From: Alphaproteobacteria bacterium
GTDB lineage: Bacteria > Pseudomonadota > Alphaproteobacteria > Micavibrionales > Micavibrionaceae
Assembly (NCBI GenBank): GCA_016794145.1
Contig: JAEUKP010000010.1
Span: 62,001-126,000, forward strand
Reading direction: 5' to 3'
Length of the DNA stretch: 64,000 nt
Part shown: one piece after another, positions 54,425 through 63,691 of the stretch
Layout: every line of letters starts with the position of its first letter
Numbering within the stretch: position 1 is the stretch's first letter
Made by a program: the position numbers and the translations under genes
The notes under the pieces: generated by a model
What the model was told of the DNA's origin: nothing
The model's input: only the letters and a program-made list of their open reading frames with translations
The model's database searches: none

Positions 54425-56128
54425 TTACGCTTCTTTTTTGATTTTCCACAAAGATATTTTTTGCATCAGGAAGCCGCAGCCGTATAGGACGGCTCCTGTG
54501 ACCAGCAGGCATAAAATACGGACTGTTGTCGGGGCATTTGAGGCATCGTAGAGCAAAGCCTTTCCTGCGGCAATCACGAGCACCAGAAGCGCGGATTTTG
54601 CCATGAACGCATCTCTCCGCACAGAGGCCCCTAACATCACCACCACAGCATAGATCAACCAGGACACAGATACCGCCAATGACCCGATATCACTGGTCAA
54701 TCGATAGAAACTTGTGATGGCCAGAATATGCGCGGCGGCCAACAGGACTGTATTTGCCGTTTCACTTTTCTCCAGATCTTCCCTACGATTTACAACCAAG
54801 AGCCATACACTTGTCAGGGACGCGAGAGCCAGCATTATCCACAAGAAATCATCTTTCTTGATTAGATGAAGAATGATTGAGATATATTCGATGGCCATGA
54901 CCACCAGAACAGCAATGACCGGAATAAAGATAAGGAAAGACTGGCTTCTTGTTTGCCCCTCTATCTGTTTCGTTAGCCATTCAGGGGTATATGCACCCAG
55001 CAAGAGAATCATAACCAATAACCATGGGCGAATATCTCCAGGGATTAATTGAAGATAGACAGAATGGAAACAGGTCAGTGTTATAAAACTGACAATCAGG
55101 CCTAAACTTCCTGCACCTGTTGCAATTCTCTTTCTTGCCACCATGTAGATCAACAACAAGAGTCCAGAAAATCCCAATGATATCCAAGGCGCAATCAGCG
55201 GCTCTAGCCGTTCGATAAAGTAATATTCCATACTGTAGAAGGCAAAAAGAACAGGGAGGAAAAAAAGAGCTTCGCCCTCATTCAATGGCGTTTTGTTTTG
55301 TCTGGAATACAAATAGGTCGATCCGACAAAAATCAAGAAATGCAGACCTAGCATTGTAGCGACCAATTCATCCTTATGAAGATCCACTCCTATATAAGAT
55401 GTCGTTATGATCGCGAGATAAGAGGACACGAGAGCCAGCAGGCGAGATCGGACAAATGCCGAAATAATACCAAAACCCATAGACCCTATTAAAGTATACT
55501 GTAAGGAAAATTCGGACTCTGTTCCGACTCCTACAATAAACGGCGAAAGATAAAGACCGACCGAAGCCGTCAATGGATAAATATCATGACGGATGCGGGT
55601 ATAGAGCCAGATGCTTATCGCCGCCGCTCCTCCTGTCAGGGGAAGCGCCACCCCAGGGGTTAAAATTTCGTAGTAGCGGGTTGCAGCAAATATTGTCAGG
55701 AAAAGAATGATCACTCCCGCCGCAGGTAGATAACTCGCATAGCTCTTGTGAAACGGCACTAAGCGGAGCCCGGCTCCTATTAAAACGCCTCCCAGCAAGG
55801 CAGATAGGCCAACCTGCCGGATTGGCGTCAGCCATCCTGACTCAATCGAAAGCCGGATAATAAACCCGCCTGCCAATACAAAACAGATCACAGCAATGAT
55901 GCCCAGCCAATGGCCTGATGATGATTCTGACGGGTTATTTTGATTATCTTTTTCTTGTTCTTGCCATTTTTGTTCGGCTTCTTCTTCATCAGCCCATGCA
56001 TCTATTGCTGCTTGGCTTATGACTGGCTTAACCTCTGGGCCGGCAGAAGATTTCAAGGTCAGGCGATCTTCGATCATCGACAAACGGTGTTCTATTTGGT
56101 TGATTTTATCCCAAATTGCATCTGCCAT
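54425..56128 (-). CDS. DUF2339-like polytopic membrane protein
   Basis: The N-terminal 70 residues are coiled-coil and acidic (IWDKINQIEHRLSMIEDRL, then a stretch rich in E and Q), followed by about 15 hydrophobic segments across the rest of 567 residues. The GLSALLGGVLIGAGLRL and PLTGGAAAISIWLYTRIR segments fit the DUF2339 family, whose role is unknown. The gene stands alone; the IS remnant upstream ends 4 bases before its start region. Confidence 0.75.
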   Translation of the reverse strand: MADAIWDKINQIEHRLSMIEDRLTLKSSAGPEVKPVISQAAIDAWADEEEAEQKWQEQEKDNQNNPSESSSGHWLGIIAVICFVLAGGFIIRLSIESGWLTPIRQVGLSALLGGVLIGAGLRLVPFHKSYASYLPAAGVIILFLTIFAATRYYEILTPGVALPLTGGAAAISIWLYTRIRHDIYPLTASVGLYLSPFIVGVGTESEFSLQYTLIGSMGFGIISAFVRSRLLALVSSYLAIITTSYIGVDLHKDELVATMLGLHFLIFVGSTYLYSRQNKTPLNEGEALFFLPVLFAFYSMEYYFIERLEPLIAPWISLGFSGLLLLIYMVARKRIATGAGSLGLIVSFITLTCFHSVYLQLIPGDIRPWLLVMILLLGAYTPEWLTKQIEGQTRSQSFLIFIPVIAVLVVMAIEYISIILHLIKKDDFLWIMLALASLTSVWLLVVNRREDLEKSETANTVLLAAAHILAITSFYRLTSDIGSLAVSVSWLIYAVVVMLGASVRRDAFMAKSALLVLVIAAGKALLYDASNAPTTVRILCLLVTGAVLYGCGFLMQKISLWKIKKEA

Positions 56129-56131
56129 GTT

Positions 56132-56530
56132 CTAGCCTCCTATTGACAAAATCATACTAACAAAAGCCCCCCATCTCAACAAGCTGGATCTTGGCAGTTG
56201 CTTCTTTGAGAGTGTGATTGGCTTTCTTTTTGTCAAGTCTTTCAAAAAATCCACCGCCGCAAGAATGGTCTGAGATGTTTTCATCTGGACATAGATGAAT
56301 TTGCAGACACGATCCCCTGCAATATAAAGATATCCGTTGCTTTTGGAAGTTCTGCTCTTACAAATATCTATGTGAGAAAATCCAATCTCATACGACTTGA
56401 ATTTCTGACGTTCGGGTTTTTCTGATGCCGTTTCGTCTTTCGGGGGCAGTTTCTTTAGATTGCTGTATTTCAATTCGGATACGCTGCGTAGTTGTTGTTC
56501 TGGCTGCGGCTGCCATCATTCGTGATGATA
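56132..56530 (-). pseudogene. IS481-family transposase remnant
   Basis: A minus-strand frame contains the IS481 transposase core: KPERQKFKSYEIGFSHIDI with the first catalytic Asp in HID, then SNGYLYIAGDRVCKFIYVQM and AAVDFLKDL. The protein begins with EQQLRSVSELKYSNLKKLPP, matching the region after the transposase helix-turn-helix, but the N-terminal part and the later catalytic Asp and Glu are missing, with stops before and after. About 130 of roughly 320 residues survive. No inverted repeats are seen, so the element is dead. Confidence 0.7.
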
Positions 56531-56684
56531 ATGATCTATTAACATTTTTGATATGTAATGACAGATTTTTTCCAATCCAGCATCTTTATCTTTTTTTAAA
56601 TAAATTGAGGCATAGTAAAGGTAATTAAAAAGGATAATGCCCATCATAAATGAATCATAAAAGGGCAGATCGAAGGGCTGTGTC

Positions 56685-56972
56685 ATGTTAAATACTTGTG
56701 ATTTTATACTTGGAGAAAATGACTCTATTGTGATTGTTGTGCCGATCCAGCTACCGAAGGATCGTCCCCTGACAGTCGAAATTCATAATAAAGGAATCAT
56801 TTTTAGATCAGGGGAAGAAGCGCTGGCCGATATTTCCTGTGATCGACGCGATATTCTGCAAAGATTGGTCCGCAAACCCAGAGTTGGTATGATTGAATTC
56901 TTGAATGGGGCACAAAACTTTCCAGTTTATATCTCTGCGGTTGCGAATGTTGAAGTTCATATCGCGGCATAA
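56685..56972 (+). CDS. Hypothetical protein, 95 residues
   Basis: AAGG lies about 9 bases before the ATG. The product is a soluble mixed alpha/beta protein (FILGENDSIVIVVPIQLPKD..., DISCDRRDILQRLVRKP..., NFPVYISAVANVEVHIAA) with no signature I can name. It may be cotranscribed with the next small gene 35 bases later. Confidence 0.6.
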   Translation: MLNTCDFILGENDSIVIVVPIQLPKDRPLTVEIHNKGIIFRSGEEALADISCDRRDILQRLVRKPRVGMIEFLNGAQNFPVYISAVANVEVHIAA

Positions 56973-57007
56973 ACGATTATAAAGAAATAGAAAGTAAAGG
57001 GTTTAGA

Positions 57008-57346
57008 ATGGGGATAGATGACATGTATTTAGGCAGTATGCCAGAAGAAAGCGATGGCTTTGAGACGCCCACGGAGAGCGATGATGGCCCTCCTCTGGAA
57101 AGCGGAACACCTCTTTCTCATGTTGTGGGTCCAGAGGTTAGAATCGTTTCTTCCGGCGCGGGAGGGGAAAAAACAAGAGCAGCCCTGATTTCTGCCGGGC
57201 TAAGCGCTTTGGGGTTCTTGACGCCGAGTTTTCCTGGCCTGTCTGCTTCCTTTGCAGAGGCATCCTTCAGAGGGACTCCTGAAGGAGTGCAGGCTCTTTC
57301 TGGCCACAGGAGGTCGGGGCCAAGCCTCCCCGCTCCTTCCAATTGA
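57008..57346 (+). CDS. Hypothetical protein, 112 residues, low-complexity
   Basis: AAAGGG precedes the ATG. The first half is acidic (MPEESDGFETPTESDDGPPLESG). The second half is Ala/Gly/Ser-rich and its DNA is GC-rich with short palindromes (CCTTCAG/CTGAAGG near 57267 and ACTCC/GGAGT near 57279), so a repeat may have been added there. No family recognised. It is convergent with folD, 5 bases from its stop. Confidence 0.45.
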   Translation: MGIDDMYLGSMPEESDGFETPTESDDGPPLESGTPLSHVVGPEVRIVSSGAGGEKTRAALISAGLSALGFLTPSFPGLSASFAEASFRGTPEGVQALSGHRRSGPSLPAPSN

Positions 57347-57351
57347 TAGGC

Positions 57352-58203
57352 TTACTTGCTGGGTGATAATAAGAAAGCCTTTAATGTATTCGCCATCAGG
57401 CATGCAATTGTCATTGGTCCAACACCACCGGGTACAGGGGTGATATGTCCGGCAACTTGGGACACCTCATGGAAATCAACATCGCCACAAAGTTTTCCTG
57501 TATCCAGACGGTTAATGCCAACATCAATCACAATTGCACCCGGTTTGATCCAACTTCCCTTTACCATGCCAGGTCGTCCGACGGCCGCGACAACAATATC
57601 TGCGGCCTTACAAATGTCTGCGAGATTGTTGGTTTTCGAATGAGCTGTCGTTACTGTACAGTTCTCAGTAAGTAGGAGCTGTGACATAGGTTTCCCGAAA
57701 AGCAAGGACCGACCAATGACAACAGCATGGAGTCCAGATATATCGGGTCTAACCGAGTGAATTAACATGAGTGCTCCCTGAGGGGTGCAAGGGACCAAAC
57801 CATCCAGTCCAGCAACCAATTTCCCGATATTCAGGATTGTTAATCCATCAACATCTTTATCCGGGGAAATCAATTGGATTAAACGGTCGGAATCAAGGCC
57901 TTTCGGGAGAGGAAGTTGAAGCAAAATCCCATGAATAGCGGGATCAGCATTAAGGTCTGTAATTGTCTTTGCAATCTCATCATTTGTTGATGTCGCAGGA
58001 AGCCGGTATTCAACAGATTGGATGCCCGTTTTGGCACAAGCCTTTATTTTGTTGCCCACATAAACATGGCTGGCTGGGTCATCTCCGACCAGAATGACCG
58101 CCAAAGTTGGTTTTATATCCAATCCAGCAACCTTTGCCGCAATATCGTCCATTAAAGTCGCAGAGATTGATTTTCCATCAATTATGTGTCCAGATTTGCT
58201 CAT
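57352..58203 (-). CDS. folD: Methylenetetrahydrofolate dehydrogenase / methenyltetrahydrofolate cyclohydrolase
   Basis: FolD interconverts methylene- and formyl-tetrahydrofolate for one-carbon metabolism. The catalytic Lys is in ASHVYVGNKIKACAKTGI, the QLPLPKGLD segment and DKDVDGLT follow, and the NADP loop is VVIGRSLLFGKPMSQLL; the end is TPVPGGVGPMTIACLM. At 283 residues it is complete. It stands alone on the minus strand between small genes and the polysaccharide locus. Confidence 0.97.
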   Translation of the reverse strand: MSKSGHIIDGKSISATLMDDIAAKVAGLDIKPTLAVILVGDDPASHVYVGNKIKACAKTGIQSVEYRLPATSTNDEIAKTITDLNADPAIHGILLQLPLPKGLDSDRLIQLISPDKDVDGLTILNIGKLVAGLDGLVPCTPQGALMLIHSVRPDISGLHAVVIGRSLLFGKPMSQLLLTENCTVTTAHSKTNNLADICKAADIVVAAVGRPGMVKGSWIKPGAIVIDVGINRLDTGKLCGDVDFHEVSQVAGHITPVPGGVGPMTIACLMANTLKAFLLSPSK

Positions 58204-58293
58204 GACTTCCTCTTAAGTCCCTTCCTAAAAAAGAGCAAGAGAAGTTTTAAAAAAAACTACATTTCCGTTCAAACCCGTGCTACACGTTAAAGT

Positions 58294-58977
58294 ATGAATT
58301 CAATCAGACTTGCTTCTTTTCTCAATACCGGTACGAGTCCAACAAGCCGTTGGAAGCTCTGGGCTTTGTTTTCTTTTTTTGCTCTTGTTGCCTCTATTGG
58401 GACTTGGATAACAGGGCAGTATCAAATTGGGCGTCTTGATTCTTTAAAAGGGAAATATGAACAGCCTATCAATAACTATGCAAAATATTATGGGAATTCA
58501 CCTTCGAATTCTTTAGAGCGTGACTTATTGGAAGGATGTAAACAGGCCCAGATTGGATCCTGGTTACAGACAACGGATGCGTTGCATTTTGATAATCCCA
58601 TCACCGGGAATCGGGTGGGGGTACAGCTAGATTCGGCAAAGGCGTATATTGACCTGAATGGGCGCGAAATGTCGGATTGCGTTCATGATGAGGTCGAAGA
58701 CAGACAATTTGATATCGGATCAATGACAAACACATGGGCTATTATTCTTTTATTGGGGTCGTTTTGTCTTGGTGCGTGGTCATGGGTTTGTCGTCAAAGC
58801 CTAATCAACTATAACAAGGGCCGCAATATTTATGCTGAAACCTTGGCAGAGGCATCGGATCCCAGTGTATCCGCTGATCAGGACCGTAAAACAGATTTGG
58901 TGGGCGATGCCGAGGTTAAAGATCTTTCTCCGCTAGACTCCTCGAAGAATCCATCACAAGAATCCAGTCATTCCTAA
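58294..58977 (+). CDS. Hypothetical membrane protein at the start of the polysaccharide locus
   Basis: The 227-residue protein has two hydrophobic segments (about 22-42 and 148-170) flanking a periplasmic loop of about 100 residues with two cysteines (EGCKQ and SDCVHD), and a charged cytoplasmic tail ending in a Ser-rich tract. I do not recognise the family. Its stop lies one base before the ABC permease start, so it is part of the polysaccharide export operon; a role in export or chain length is possible but not shown. Confidence 0.6.
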   Translation: MNSIRLASFLNTGTSPTSRWKLWALFSFFALVASIGTWITGQYQIGRLDSLKGKYEQPINNYAKYYGNSPSNSLERDLLEGCKQAQIGSWLQTTDALHFDNPITGNRVGVQLDSAKAYIDLNGREMSDCVHDEVEDRQFDIGSMTNTWAIILLLGSFCLGAWSWVCRQSLINYNKGRNIYAETLAEASDPSVSADQDRKTDLVGDAEVKDLSPLDSSKNPSQESSHS

Positions 58978-58978
58978 A

Positions 58979-59815
58979 ATGAATATTGAATCCCGCGAAA
59001 AAACAGTCATAGAGGCCGGTCAAGGATCCCATCGTTATTGGCAGGATCTCTGGGCTTTTAGGGAGTTGTTTTTCTTCCTGACATGGCGCGATATTCTGGT
59101 GCGCTACAAGCAGACCGTGTTTGGCATTTTATGGAGCGTCCTGCGTCCCTTACTGACCATGCTGGTGTTTACGTTTGTCTTTGGCAAAGTTGCAAACTTG
59201 CCCGCTGATGGTGGCGTGGCCTATCCGGTGATGGTTTTTGCGGCCTTGATGCCATGGCAAATGTTTGCGAATGCGTTGCAAGAAAGCAGCAATAGTTTGA
59301 TTGGGAATGAAGCCCTGATTTCCAAAGTTTATTTTCCACGCATGATTTTGCCCATCAGTTCGATTATAACGTCGGCGGTTGATTTTCTTATTTCTTTTGC
59401 GCTGTTTTTGGTCATGATGCTGATCTACGGAGTGAGTTTTCACTGGCAAATTTTGTTGCTGCCCTTGTTTGTAGGGATGGCCCTTCTGACAGCGATTGGG
59501 ACTGGCCTTATTATCTCGGCATTAAATGTGTCGTTTCGGGATTTCCGCTACATCATCCCGTTTCTGGTACAATTTGGTTTATATGTTTCCCCCGTTGGGT
59601 TTTCATCAGCGGTGATTCCGGAGCAATGGCGATTGCTCTATTCTCTGAATCCAATGGTCGGGGTGATTGATGGATTCCGCTGGTGTTTGTTGGGCGAGCA
59701 CGTTGTCTTTTATTGGCCAGGTTTCTTGGCCTCGATCGCTGTCATGGTGCTATGTTTGGTGGTGGGTGTGCGTGTGTTCCGCACAATGGAACGCGGCTTT
59801 GCCGATAAGATATAA
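58979..59815 (+). CDS. wzm: ABC-2 polysaccharide export permease (Wzm-like)
   Basis: This 278-residue inner-membrane protein has six hydrophobic segments and the ABC-2 signature DILVRYKQTVFGILWSVLRPLLTMLVFTFVFGKV near residue 38, plus SALNVSFRDFRYIIPFLVQFGLYVSPVGF and YSLNPMVGVIDGFRW. It exports lipid-linked polysaccharide (O-antigen or similar) with the ATPase encoded next. The ATG lies directly after the previous stop; the ATPase gene follows after 11 bases. Confidence 0.93.
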   Translation: MNIESREKTVIEAGQGSHRYWQDLWAFRELFFFLTWRDILVRYKQTVFGILWSVLRPLLTMLVFTFVFGKVANLPADGGVAYPVMVFAALMPWQMFANALQESSNSLIGNEALISKVYFPRMILPISSIITSAVDFLISFALFLVMMLIYGVSFHWQILLLPLFVGMALLTAIGTGLIISALNVSFRDFRYIIPFLVQFGLYVSPVGFSSAVIPEQWRLLYSLNPMVGVIDGFRWCLLGEHVVFYWPGFLASIAVMVLCLVVGVRVFRTMERGFADKI

Positions 59816-59826
59816 AAGAGGCCAAG

Positions 59827-61080
59827 ATGAGCACAGCAATCCGTATCGAAAATTTAGGAAAGAAATACACCATCACGCGGCAACGACAAAGCGGGTCGGG
59901 GTATGTATCCTTGCGGGATGTTTTATCCGATGGCACCAAGCGTATGGTGCAAAAAATTCTTCACCCTCGCGGAGAGAGGGGAGGGGAGAGGGCATCCGGA
60001 ACACAGGAATTCTGGGCCCTGAAAGATATAAATCTTGAGGTAGAGCAGGGGGACAAGCTTGCGATCATTGGGCATAATGGGGCAGGCAAGTCAACGTTGT
60101 TAAAAGTATTAAGCCGGATTACCGAACCGACCACAGGGCGCATAACCCTTCATGGTCGCATAGCCAGTTTGTTAGAGGTGGGGACAGGGTTTCATCCGGA
60201 GTTAACGGGGCGCGAGAATATTTTTCTGAACGGCTCGATTCTGGGAATGAGTCAAAGAGAGATCAAACGCAAATTTGACGAGATCGTTGATTTTTCAGGG
60301 GTCGAGACCTTTCTGGATACACCGGTTAAACGCTATTCTTCGGGAATGCGGATGCGCCTAGGCTTTGCTGTGGCGGCCAATTTGGAAAGTGAAATTCTGG
60401 TCATTGATGAAGTCTTGGCGGTCGGTGATGCAGCATTTCAAAAAAAATGTCTGGGCAAGATGGATGATGTCTCGCGTTCCGAAGGTAAAACAATCTTATT
60501 TGTGTCGCATAGTATGGGCATCATTCAGCAGTTGTGCAATAAAGCTGTTGTGCTGGACTCCGGTCAAATTTCTTATACAGGGGCAGTTTCCGATGCGGTT
60601 AATGTCTATCTACAACAAAAAGATGCCTCCTATCATCTTCATGCCATGGAACCTTATATCAGTTTCCTAGGCTTGAATGGTTTTTTATCATCACCGGAAG
60701 GAATCCGCTTCTCTGTCGGATTTAAAAGTGAAATTGATTTGGATGAATGCTTTCTGGACTTAGCTATTTCGGACATGAGCTATAATAAATTTTACTACTA
60801 TATAGACGAAAAAAAGCAGCTTTCAGCACGCTCTATTAAAGCAGGTGTATTCTATTTTGATGTATTTATAGATCATCTCAATCTCAATTCAGGATTTTAT
60901 GCTGCGGCACTTAACTTTGTCAGCAAAGCAGGTGTCATTTTGTTTCGTGCAGACTCAATCGGTTTTCCTGAAATTTTTACGCCCCATAATTTTATCCATC
61001 CCTCTGCATTACTCGCCTGTCCGTGTAATGTGGTTTGCCGGAGCGGTACTGAAAATGTTAGCGAGAAGAAAGAAATATGA
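59827..61080 (+). CDS. wzt: ABC polysaccharide export ATPase with C-terminal carbohydrate-binding domain (Wzt-like)
   Basis: Walker A is GHNGAGKST at residues 82-90; the signature RYSSGMRMRLGFAVAA and Walker B SEILVIDEVLAVGD follow. The C-terminal 150 residues (from about 265) form the Wzt-type domain that recognises the modified end of the O-polysaccharide before export. Residues 45-58 (LHPRGERGGERASG) are an insertion before FWALKDINLEV, and the corresponding DNA is an intergenic-type repeat. The 417-residue protein is otherwise normal. Its stop codon overlaps the next start (ATGA). Confidence 0.92.
   Translation: MSTAIRIENLGKKYTITRQRQSGSGYVSLRDVLSDGTKRMVQKILHPRGERGGERASGTQEFWALKDINLEVEQGDKLAIIGHNGAGKSTLLKVLSRITEPTTGRITLHGRIASLLEVGTGFHPELTGRENIFLNGSILGMSQREIKRKFDEIVDFSGVETFLDTPVKRYSSGMRMRLGFAVAANLESEILVIDEVLAVGDAAFQKKCLGKMDDVSRSEGKTILFVSHSMGIIQQLCNKAVVLDSGQISYTGAVSDAVNVYLQQKDASYHLHAMEPYISFLGLNGFLSSPEGIRFSVGFKSEIDLDECFLDLAISDMSYNKFYYYIDEKKQLSARSIKAGVFYFDVFIDHLNLNSGFYAAALNFVSKAGVILFRADSIGFPEIFTPHNFIHPSALLACPCNVVCRSGTENVSEKKEI
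59958..59993 (+). repeat. Intergenic-type repeat inside the wzt coding region
   Basis: TTCACCCTCGCGGAGAGAG, then GGGAGGGGAGAGGGC, is the sequence of a dispersed intergenic repeat found in many bacteria, here in frame in wzt (residues 45-56). It encodes an Arg/Gly/Glu-rich linker between the first strands and the conserved FWALKD region. Confidence 0.7.
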
Positions 61081-62126
61081 AATTTATATCATATAAATAC
61101 ACGTATGGATTAAACAATCCCTACGTGAATATTGGGGATTATGTTCAAACATTGGCCGTTCAAAATGCTTTAAGCCGGATTGGATATAATAATATTGATT
61201 ACCACTACCATGATCGTGATGGATTGTATTACTTTTCCCGCAAGGATGACCAATATATTTGTATCATGCAAGGCTGGTTTTCTGAAACCCGCACATGGGT
61301 GCCAAGTGAATCTATAACCCCGATTTACGTGGGAACACATTTCAACCATTCAACCCGCAATTTTATTGCCTCCTGTCCCAAATTGCGAGATCATCTATCT
61401 GGTCATGTCATCGGTGCGAGAGATCCCTCAACTGCAGCCTTTCTCAAAAATCAAGGTTTGAATAGTTACTTTTCGCGGTGTCTTACGTTGACCTTTCCCA
61501 AACGTGAATCAGTGCCTTCTGTAGGGAAATGTTTTATTGTGGATGTTCCGGAATATTTTATGCCCTATATCCCGCACTCAATCCGCAAAGACGCCCAGAT
61601 CATACAGCAACGCGAAGTTGGCCGAGGAACATCGGATCAATACCATCAAGATAAATATTTTTCGGCAGCACAAGATTTTCTGGAACGCTACAAGACAGAA
61701 GCAACTTTGGTGATTACGTCGGCTCTACACTGTGCATTACCTTGTATTGCGATGGGGATTCCAACCATTTTGATTTCTGCAGATAAATATAATCCGGATT
61801 TCCAACAACGGTTGGACGTCGTTGCTGATATTATTCCGATCTATGGTCTCTATGATCTGCGAGAGGGGGCGGTAAATTGGGCTCCTATTGCACCGGATAT
61901 CGAAGATTTGAAAGAGATGATGCTGGAGAATCTTCGGCTTATGTTGGATAAAGCATGTGGTCGAACTACAGATGAGCAACGGATCCAAGCATTACGCCAA
62001 AAAATTTCAGCACCAAGAAATGTTTTTGTGCTAAAAGAGCCGCCAAAATTGAAACATCGCGCCTTTCTTCTGCGCATGTTAATAGCCAGAGCCTTTTTTT
62101 ATTTCGGGAGAAAAATACATGGATAA
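61077..62126 (+). CDS. Polysaccharide pyruvyl-transferase-family protein
   Basis: The 349-residue protein has the pyruvyl-transferase (PF04230-type) layout: NIGDYVQTLAVQNALSRIG near residue 20, VGTHFNHSTRNFI, VIGARDPSTAAFLKNQGL, and the diagnostic VITSALHCALPCIAMGIPTILI near residue 218. Family members transfer pyruvate from PEP onto exopolysaccharide sugars. It overlaps wzt by 4 bases (ATGA). The last 40 residues are Lys/Arg-rich and end with FYFGRK, overlapping the next gene by 8 bases. Confidence 0.82.
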   Translation: MKFISYKYTYGLNNPYVNIGDYVQTLAVQNALSRIGYNNIDYHYHDRDGLYYFSRKDDQYICIMQGWFSETRTWVPSESITPIYVGTHFNHSTRNFIASCPKLRDHLSGHVIGARDPSTAAFLKNQGLNSYFSRCLTLTFPKRESVPSVGKCFIVDVPEYFMPYIPHSIRKDAQIIQQREVGRGTSDQYHQDKYFSAAQDFLERYKTEATLVITSALHCALPCIAMGIPTILISADKYNPDFQQRLDVVADIIPIYGLYDLREGAVNWAPIAPDIEDLKEMMLENLRLMLDKACGRTTDEQRIQALRQKISAPRNVFVLKEPPKLKHRAFLLRMLIARAFFYFGRKIHG

Positions 62127-62685
62127 TACATGGTTGCGCGATTTCCAGTACACAAAATCAATGCAAAAGCGGATCAAAACATTATTGTCCATGGTTCCGT
62201 TGAAAGAATATGGCTCCCTTATGGATCTCGGTTGCGGTCTTCAGAAAGCACGCAAATATATCCCGAAAAAAATGCATTATGTTCCCGTAGATATATATAA
62301 TCATTGTCCAACAACATTCATATGTGATTTTAATAAAGGCGAATTTCCTGACCGGAACGTAGATGTGATTTTATGTTCCGGAGTCATCGAATATATTTAT
62401 GATGTTGACTCTTTTGTGCGCAATATCACCTCCCGATCAGAGGTCGTGGTCGGATCTTATAACTTTGTGGAGTCTTTCCATGATCGCCCTTCGATATGGG
62501 TTAATCGCCTGACAATTTCTGATCTTGTCTCTTTGTTTTATAAATACGGATTTTGTTTGGTAGAAATGAGGATGGGTGAACAAAAAGATAGGAAAATATG
62601 GAATTCTAAAATTACGCCATTTGATCATGACCATTATTTTGTGTTCACAAAACAACCGGATCCTACTCCAGAAATAAAAGGATAG
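62119..62685 (+). CDS. Class I SAM-dependent methyltransferase
   Basis: The SAM-binding motif I is GSLMDLGCGLQKARKYI near residue 33, with an acidic post-motif (YVPVDIYN) and motif IV VDVILCSGVIEYI. The 188-residue protein lacks a target domain, so the acceptor is unknown; in this locus it could methylate a sugar or the polysaccharide terminus, which in Wzt-type systems can be the export signal. It overlaps the preceding gene by 8 bases and starts the gene after it 4 bases later. Confidence 0.8.
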   Translation: MDNTWLRDFQYTKSMQKRIKTLLSMVPLKEYGSLMDLGCGLQKARKYIPKKMHYVPVDIYNHCPTTFICDFNKGEFPDRNVDVILCSGVIEYIYDVDSFVRNITSRSEVVVGSYNFVESFHDRPSIWVNRLTISDLVSLFYKYGFCLVEMRMGEQKDRKIWNSKITPFDHDHYFVFTKQPDPTPEIKG

Positions 62686-62689
62686 AAAA

Positions 62690-63691
62690 ATGAAAAATCT
62701 TTTATCTTCCGATGAGAGGAAAATGCATTTTGCCTTTGCATCTGATAATAATTATGCGCAGCATATGGCTGTGAGTATTGCCTCTCTATTAAAAAACGCC
62801 TCGGAAGGATTTCCGATTGATATTTATATTCTTCACGAAAATCTATCGGCGCAGCATAGAGAGAAACTGTCGCAATTAAAAGATTTGCGCCCGCAAACCC
62901 ATATTCAATTGATCCGTATCGGTATTGAAGATTTCAACGATTTCCCATTGCATACGGGGTTACACAGTATTGCAACCTATTTCCGTTTGAAATTGCCCTC
63001 TCTGTTGCCGGAAGTCGACCGGATTTTATATCTGGATTCCGATATTGTGGTATGTGGAGATATTGTCGACATGTGGCGCAATTACCCGTGCGAGGATAAA
63101 TTATTAGGAGCAGTTGAAGAACCTAAATCATTAAATGCAAAACGTCTCACAGTGTTGGGAATGAAAGAGGATAGCCCTTATTTTAATGGCGGGATTCTTG
63201 ATATGAACCTGAAAAAAATGCGGGATACACAGTTTGAAGCAAAATCTATTTCTTATATTTCCTGTTACAAAGATGTCATCCGTTATCAGGATCAGGATGT
63301 TTTGAATGCTTTGGCGGAAGGCGATTGGCGGGTCCTTCCATTACGTTTTAACAGTTTTTTCTTCGTTCTAGAGGGGATATATAAAAACGATTTCCGGATT
63401 TATACAGCGGCTGACATTCAACAAGCGCGCCAAAACCCGTTCATTATTCATTACAATCAACACCCGAAGCCATGGTGCGAAGGCTGTATTGATCCGCGCC
63501 GTAAAGACTATTTCAAATATATTGATCTCACACCCTATAAAGGATTTCGCGTGGATCAATCAAAATCGTGGCGGCCAATTCTGAAAGAGAAATTACGCAA
63601 TAGTGTTTTTTATTTAAACACGCAGGCTCCTTTTCTTTACCGTGTCTTACGCAGTATCAAACGAAAAGTGGTGGGCTATGGGCATTCCTGA
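62690..63691 (+). CDS. Family 8 glycosyltransferase (LgtC/WaaJ-like)
   Basis: The retaining GT8 fold is visible: MHFAFASDNNYAQHMAVSIASLL at the start, the metal-binding DxD as LYLDSDIV with D116 and D118, FNGGILDMNLKKMR, QDQDVLNAL and the end IIHYNQHPKPW. Such enzymes add galactose or glucose to LPS or capsule sugars. The 333-residue length is usual. GGATAG-like purines precede the ATG at 62690. It overlaps the next gene by 14 bases. Confidence 0.92.
   Translation: MKNLLSSDERKMHFAFASDNNYAQHMAVSIASLLKNASEGFPIDIYILHENLSAQHREKLSQLKDLRPQTHIQLIRIGIEDFNDFPLHTGLHSIATYFRLKLPSLLPEVDRILYLDSDIVVCGDIVDMWRNYPCEDKLLGAVEEPKSLNAKRLTVLGMKEDSPYFNGGILDMNLKKMRDTQFEAKSISYISCYKDVIRYQDQDVLNALAEGDWRVLPLRFNSFFFVLEGIYKNDFRIYTAADIQQARQNPFIIHYNQHPKPWCEGCIDPRRKDYFKYIDLTPYKGFRVDQSKSWRPILKEKLRNSVFYLNTQAPFLYRVLRSIKRKVVGYGHS

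Noticed and set aside
57118..57342. 74-codon minus-strand frame in the low-complexity hypothetical gene
   Set aside because: The + strand frame has a ribosome binding site and start; the minus frame is GC-rich antisense with no signature. Neither is certain.
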